Positions 6,025 through 8,167 of a stretch of 8,167 nt of DNA are shown piece after piece. The notes beneath the pieces were generated by a model. The model saw nothing but the letters and a program-made list of their open reading frames with translations, searched no databases and had not been told where the DNA came from. The stretch's first letter is position 1; each line of letters begins with the position of its first letter. The stretch is from Candidatus Sumerlaeota bacterium (lineage in GTDB: Bacteria > Sumerlaeota > Sumerlaeia > JADFCT01), in assembly GCA_026398575.1 (NCBI GenBank), contig JAPLSP010000274.1:1-8167 (forward strand), read 5' to 3'. Both the position numbers and the translations under genes were made by a program.

Positions 6025-7191
6025 CTATTTTTCCTTTTCCGATTGCAGTTTTAGGAAATGCTCAAAGAACGCATAGATCACAGCGTTTGATTCTTCATTG
6101 GGGTCATGCAATTTCCGGTTCGTCATTGCCACACGGTTGGAATACCCAAGCAAGCGGTTCACTTCAATGACATGATTGAGCGCCGGCCATCGCGATGGCT
6201 GGTCTTCGGCGCCGCCGGAGACGAGGAAGGGGCGCGGCGCCATCAGTGCTTGAAGCTCATGCAAGTCGCGTCCGGTTTCGCGCATGATGCGATAAGGACC
6301 CGTGCGCGGATTTTCCGCCGTCGGGACGCCGCGCGCCGGACGTTTCTGCGCCGGATCGAGCCCCAGATACCACGGCTCCCAGTAATTGACGTTCGGGCGC
6401 GTTTCATCGAAGACAATCCCCGGATCGCTCCAGACGCCGCACGCGAAGCGGTCGAACAGGCAGGCTGCGAACATGGCCCATTTGCCGCCATAGGAATGGC
6501 CGATCACGCCGATGCGCTTGGAGTCCACCTGGGGCAGAGTCACAAGCGCGTGCCAGCAATTGGCGGCCACGTAGGCATGGAAGGAGAGCGGCTGGCATCG
6601 GGCGGCGCCCAGTTCCGGCTGCCATGCATTGCCGCCCGGCGTGCCGATGGAGAGCGTGACGAAGCCGCGCTTCGACAGCTGATATCCAAAATCGCGAAAG
6701 GAGCTTTTACCCAATCCAATGCTCGTTTCCGGCTCGTAGAAAACCACCAGCGCCGCCGGGAATGGTCCGTCGCCTTCCGGAATCAACAGCCAGCCCTCGC
6801 CGGTTTGTTCAGGGGCGATCTGAATCCTGACGCGCTGCTGCGTAAAATTCTCCCGCTTTATTTGCGATAGAATCTCGAACTTCGGTTTTTCAAGGATTGG
6901 CGGCCATTGCCCCATGAGTCCGTGCCATGTTTTCAGAATCTCTTCGCGTCTGCGAGCCCAGTCAGCGGCGTTTTTTACCTGCGAGCCGTCCGCAAACAAG
7001 AGCGGCGAACGATAGTCCCCAAACCGGCCTGCGTATTCGGGCGGCGGCTGAAAAAACGGCCTGATGGATTGCCATGACGCGCTCGATGACGGCGCTTCGG
7101 CTTCGGCGAGAAACTGAGCAGATGCGATCAGCATGAGGGAGATCGCGCTGACTCTGAAAACAGCCAAATATTCATTAACAGATTCGCTCAC
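6025..7191 (-). CDS. Secreted alpha/beta hydrolase, likely esterase
   Basis: The protein has 388 residues. An N-terminal signal peptide has Arg13 followed by a hydrophobic core to about 29 and an A-x-A site near AEAEA (29-33), so it is exported, probably to the periplasm. The alpha/beta-hydrolase core holds the nucleophile elbow GHSYGG with Ser233. An acid candidate is in GGAEDQPSRW (Glu329/Asp330), and His362 sits in KLHDPNE. Ser, then Asp/Glu, then His is the family order. Overall layout resembles acetyl-xylan-esterase-like and related carbohydrate esterases or prolyl-oligopeptidase-like hydrolases. The exact substrate cannot be read. The start is GTG at 7189-7191, overlapping the DeoR stop as GTGA, with GAGG 6 bases upstream. 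An internal ATG at residue 20 would shorten the signal and has no visible advantage. Coupling to a sugar-type repressor suggests carbohydrate-ester breakdown. Confidence 0.8.
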   Translation of the reverse strand: MSESVNEYLAVFRVSAISLMLIASAQFLAEAEAPSSSASWQSIRPFFQPPPEYAGRFGDYRSPLLFADGSQVKNAADWARRREEILKTWHGLMGQWPPILEKPKFEILSQIKRENFTQQRVRIQIAPEQTGEGWLLIPEGDGPFPAALVVFYEPETSIGLGKSSFRDFGYQLSKRGFVTLSIGTPGGNAWQPELGAARCQPLSFHAYVAANCWHALVTLPQVDSKRIGVIGHSYGGKWAMFAACLFDRFACGVWSDPGIVFDETRPNVNYWEPWYLGLDPAQKRPARGVPTAENPRTGPYRIMRETGRDLHELQALMAPRPFLVSGGAEDQPSRWPALNHVIEVNRLLGYSNRVAMTNRKLHDPNEESNAVIYAFFEHFLKLQSEKEK

Positions 7192-7967
7192 CGAATCCTC
7201 TTCTCCTGCGGCGGGTAGATTACGTCAATTCCCTTTTCAGCGAGAAACTGCATCCAGTCCTCGCCCGGACGTTTGTCTGTGACCACGGTGGACACCACGC
7301 CAAAATCCGCGATCTTGTGGAGCGACGGGCTCAGGAATTTGCTGTGATCCACGATCAAGACCGTTTTGCGCGCGTTGGCCACCGCCACTGCATACAGCGC
7401 GGCGCTTTCGGCGTCGCTCGCGCTCAGGCCGAAATCCATGTTAAGCCCATCGGCGCCGACGTAGGCCACATAGCCGCGCAGATTCTCCAGCGTGCGGATC
7501 GCCAGCGGCCCCACCGTATCGAGGCGCGCGGGGCGATACTGCCCGCCCAGCATGATCACCGTCAGCCCCTGCCCATGCAGTTCCGGCGCCAGCCGCGTCG
7601 AATCCATGATGATCGTCAGATCGCGCCGCCGATTCAGGTGCGGTACCATCTGAAAGCACGTCGTGCCCGAGTCCATGAATATCTGATCGCCATCCTTGAC
7701 CAACTCGGCCGCCAGCTCCCCAATGATGCGTTTGGCCTCGATGTTGCGCATGCCTTTGGATTTGAAGGAGAAGTCCGAATGGCGCGGCAGCGTGGCCCCG
7801 CCATACGCCAGTTCCAGTTGGCCGGCGTCGGAGAGCGATTTCAGGTCACGCCGGACGGTAGGCTCGGAAATGCGGAATTGGGTGGCAATGTCCTTGATCG
7901 TCACCCGTCCGCTTTTATAGACTTCGGCAAGGATTGCTTCTTGTCGTTCTTGAGTGGTTGCGCTCAT
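7188..7967 (-). CDS. DeoR/GlpR-family transcriptional repressor
   Basis: This 259-residue regulator has the family's standard length. An N-terminal winged helix-turn-helix covers about 6-58, with VTIKDIATQFRISEPTVRRD (22-41) as the helix-turn-helix and the wing ending AYGGATL. The C-terminal DeoRC sensor domain holds MDSGTT (98-103), a sugar-phosphate-binding loop of the ribose-5-phosphate-isomerase-like fold. It also holds MLGGQYR (139-145), YVGADGLN, and VDHSKF (206-211). The family usually represses sugar or sugar-alcohol genes until a phosphorylated intermediate binds. I chose ATG 7965-7967 although its ribosome site is weak, because the protein then begins MSATTQERQ just before the helix-turn-helix. 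A longer frame from TTG 8033 adds 22 unlike residues. It overlaps the hydrolase start by 4 bp and probably controls it and a divergent gene to the right. Confidence 0.9.
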   Translation of the reverse strand: MSATTQERQEAILAEVYKSGRVTIKDIATQFRISEPTVRRDLKSLSDAGQLELAYGGATLPRHSDFSFKSKGMRNIEAKRIIGELAAELVKDGDQIFMDSGTTCFQMVPHLNRRRDLTIIMDSTRLAPELHGQGLTVIMLGGQYRPARLDTVGPLAIRTLENLRGYVAYVGADGLNMDFGLSASDAESAALYAVAVANARKTVLIVDHSKFLSPSLHKIADFGVVSTVVTDKRPGEDWMQFLAEKGIDVIYPPQEKRIR

Positions 7968-8055
7968 AATTGGCGGCGTTATAGGAAGGATTTGGAGCGT
8001 ATTTCGCAAAAAGCGACGTGATTTTGGCGCCAATATGGATACTAATGCAAGCTGA

Positions 8056-8094
8056 TTTTTTCAAATTTTTTGATTGACTTACGCAATTTTTTTT
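8056..8094. promoter_or_regulatory. Phased T-tracts upstream of deoR-type gene
   Basis: Three plus-strand T runs occur here: T6 at 8056-8061, T6 at 8066-8071 and T8 at 8087-8094. Their centres are 10 and 22 bases apart, close to one and two helical turns. Such phased A/T tracts bend DNA. The stretch is clearly more AT-rich than the rest of the window. A TTGACT (8074-8079) between the tracts could be a plus-strand -35 box, with CATTAT (8095-8100) as a poor -10 at short spacing. Confidence 0.5.
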
Positions 8095-8102
8095 CATTAT
8101 CC

Positions 8103-8122
8103 TTGCGCCGTTTTGATCGCAA
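8103..8122. promoter_or_regulatory. Candidate repressor operator TTGCG-N10-CGCAA
   Basis: This is a perfect 5-bp inverted repeat with 10 bases between arms. Further GCAA half-sites lie at 8047-8050, 8083-8086 and 8131-8134. The cluster sits just upstream of the DeoR-type gene, where autoregulatory operators of this family are usually found. The match is short and no family consensus was tested. Confidence 0.35.
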
Positions 8123-8157
8123 GTATTCAAGCAAGTGGCTTTTAACAACATATAAAC

Positions 8158-8164
8158 GAAGGTG
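8158..8164 (+). promoter_or_regulatory. Possible ribosome site of a divergent gene past the edge
   Basis: GAAGGTG lies within four bases of the right edge, on the strand opposite to the DeoR gene, after an AT-rich leader with no plus-strand gene. If a start codon follows a few bases beyond the window, this is its ribosome site and 7968-8167 is a divergent promoter region. Confidence 0.3.
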
Positions 8165-8167
8165 AAA

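Noticed and set aside
6106..6870. Plus-strand frame of 254 codons opposite the hydrolase.
   Set aside because: It is an antisense shadow. The minus strand shows the GHSYGG elbow, signal peptide and family layout.
7317..8021. Plus-strand frame of 234 codons opposite the DeoR gene.
   Set aside because: It is His/Arg-rich with no domain, and lies opposite a clear winged helix-turn-helix regulator.
7968..8033. Longer DeoR start at TTG 8033.
   Set aside because: It adds 22 residues unlike the family. ATG 7967 gives the standard length.

Overview
The window is bacterial DNA with dense genes and short gaps. Six of the seven recognisable protein genes lie on the minus strand. No phylum marker is present. 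The mix of a surface-type FG-GAP/VCBS plus fibronectin-III protein, a SEL1-repeat lipoprotein, a single-chain alpha-beta E1 dehydrogenase, a DeoR regulator and a secreted esterase suggests an environmental Gram-negative, perhaps from the PVC/Sumerlaeota-like part of the tree. That placement is inference only.

Layout by region: (1) 1-1232, plus strand: the 3' part of a large extracytoplasmic protein, cut by the left edge. (2) 1233-1331: a short convergent gap holding a degenerate fragment that resembles an internal piece of the E1 gene further right. (3) 1332-2549 (probably from 2589), minus: SEL1-repeat lipoprotein. Its best start lies upstream of an A6 tract that breaks the frame. (4) 2590-2760: gap with a second E1-like fragment, matching the E1 C-terminus. 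(5) 2761-3308, minus: ParE-type toxin and its antitoxin. (6) 3321-3416, minus: a possible 31-codon ORF wedged between E1 and the antitoxin. (7) 3413-5890, minus: fused E1 alpha-beta thiamine-diphosphate dehydrogenase. (8) 5891-6024: E1 leader with a six-unit 10-bp tandem repeat. (9) 6025-7191 and 7188-7967, minus: secreted alpha/beta hydrolase and DeoR-family repressor, overlapping by 4 bp. (10) 7968-8167: regulatory region with phased T-tracts and GCAA half-sites. It is probably shared with a divergent gene just beyond the right edge.

How the genes may work together: DeoR and the hydrolase look like one translationally coupled unit, so the repressor probably controls uptake or breakdown of a carbohydrate or its ester. 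E1 follows in the same direction and could feed a 2-oxo acid into acyl-CoA, but no E2 or E3 gene is visible. Downstream of E1 the start and stop signals are interlocked: the E1 stop overlaps the small-ORF start, the small-ORF stop overlaps the antitoxin ribosome site, and toxin follows antitoxin after 2 bp. The toxin-antitoxin pair may therefore be partly expressed as the tail of the E1 transcript.

The least ordinary observations are the two short E1-like fragments flanking the SEL1 gene, the hairpin that buries the small-ORF ribosome site at the end of E1, and the A6 frame break in the SEL1 signal peptide. I see no clear undescribed multi-gene system.
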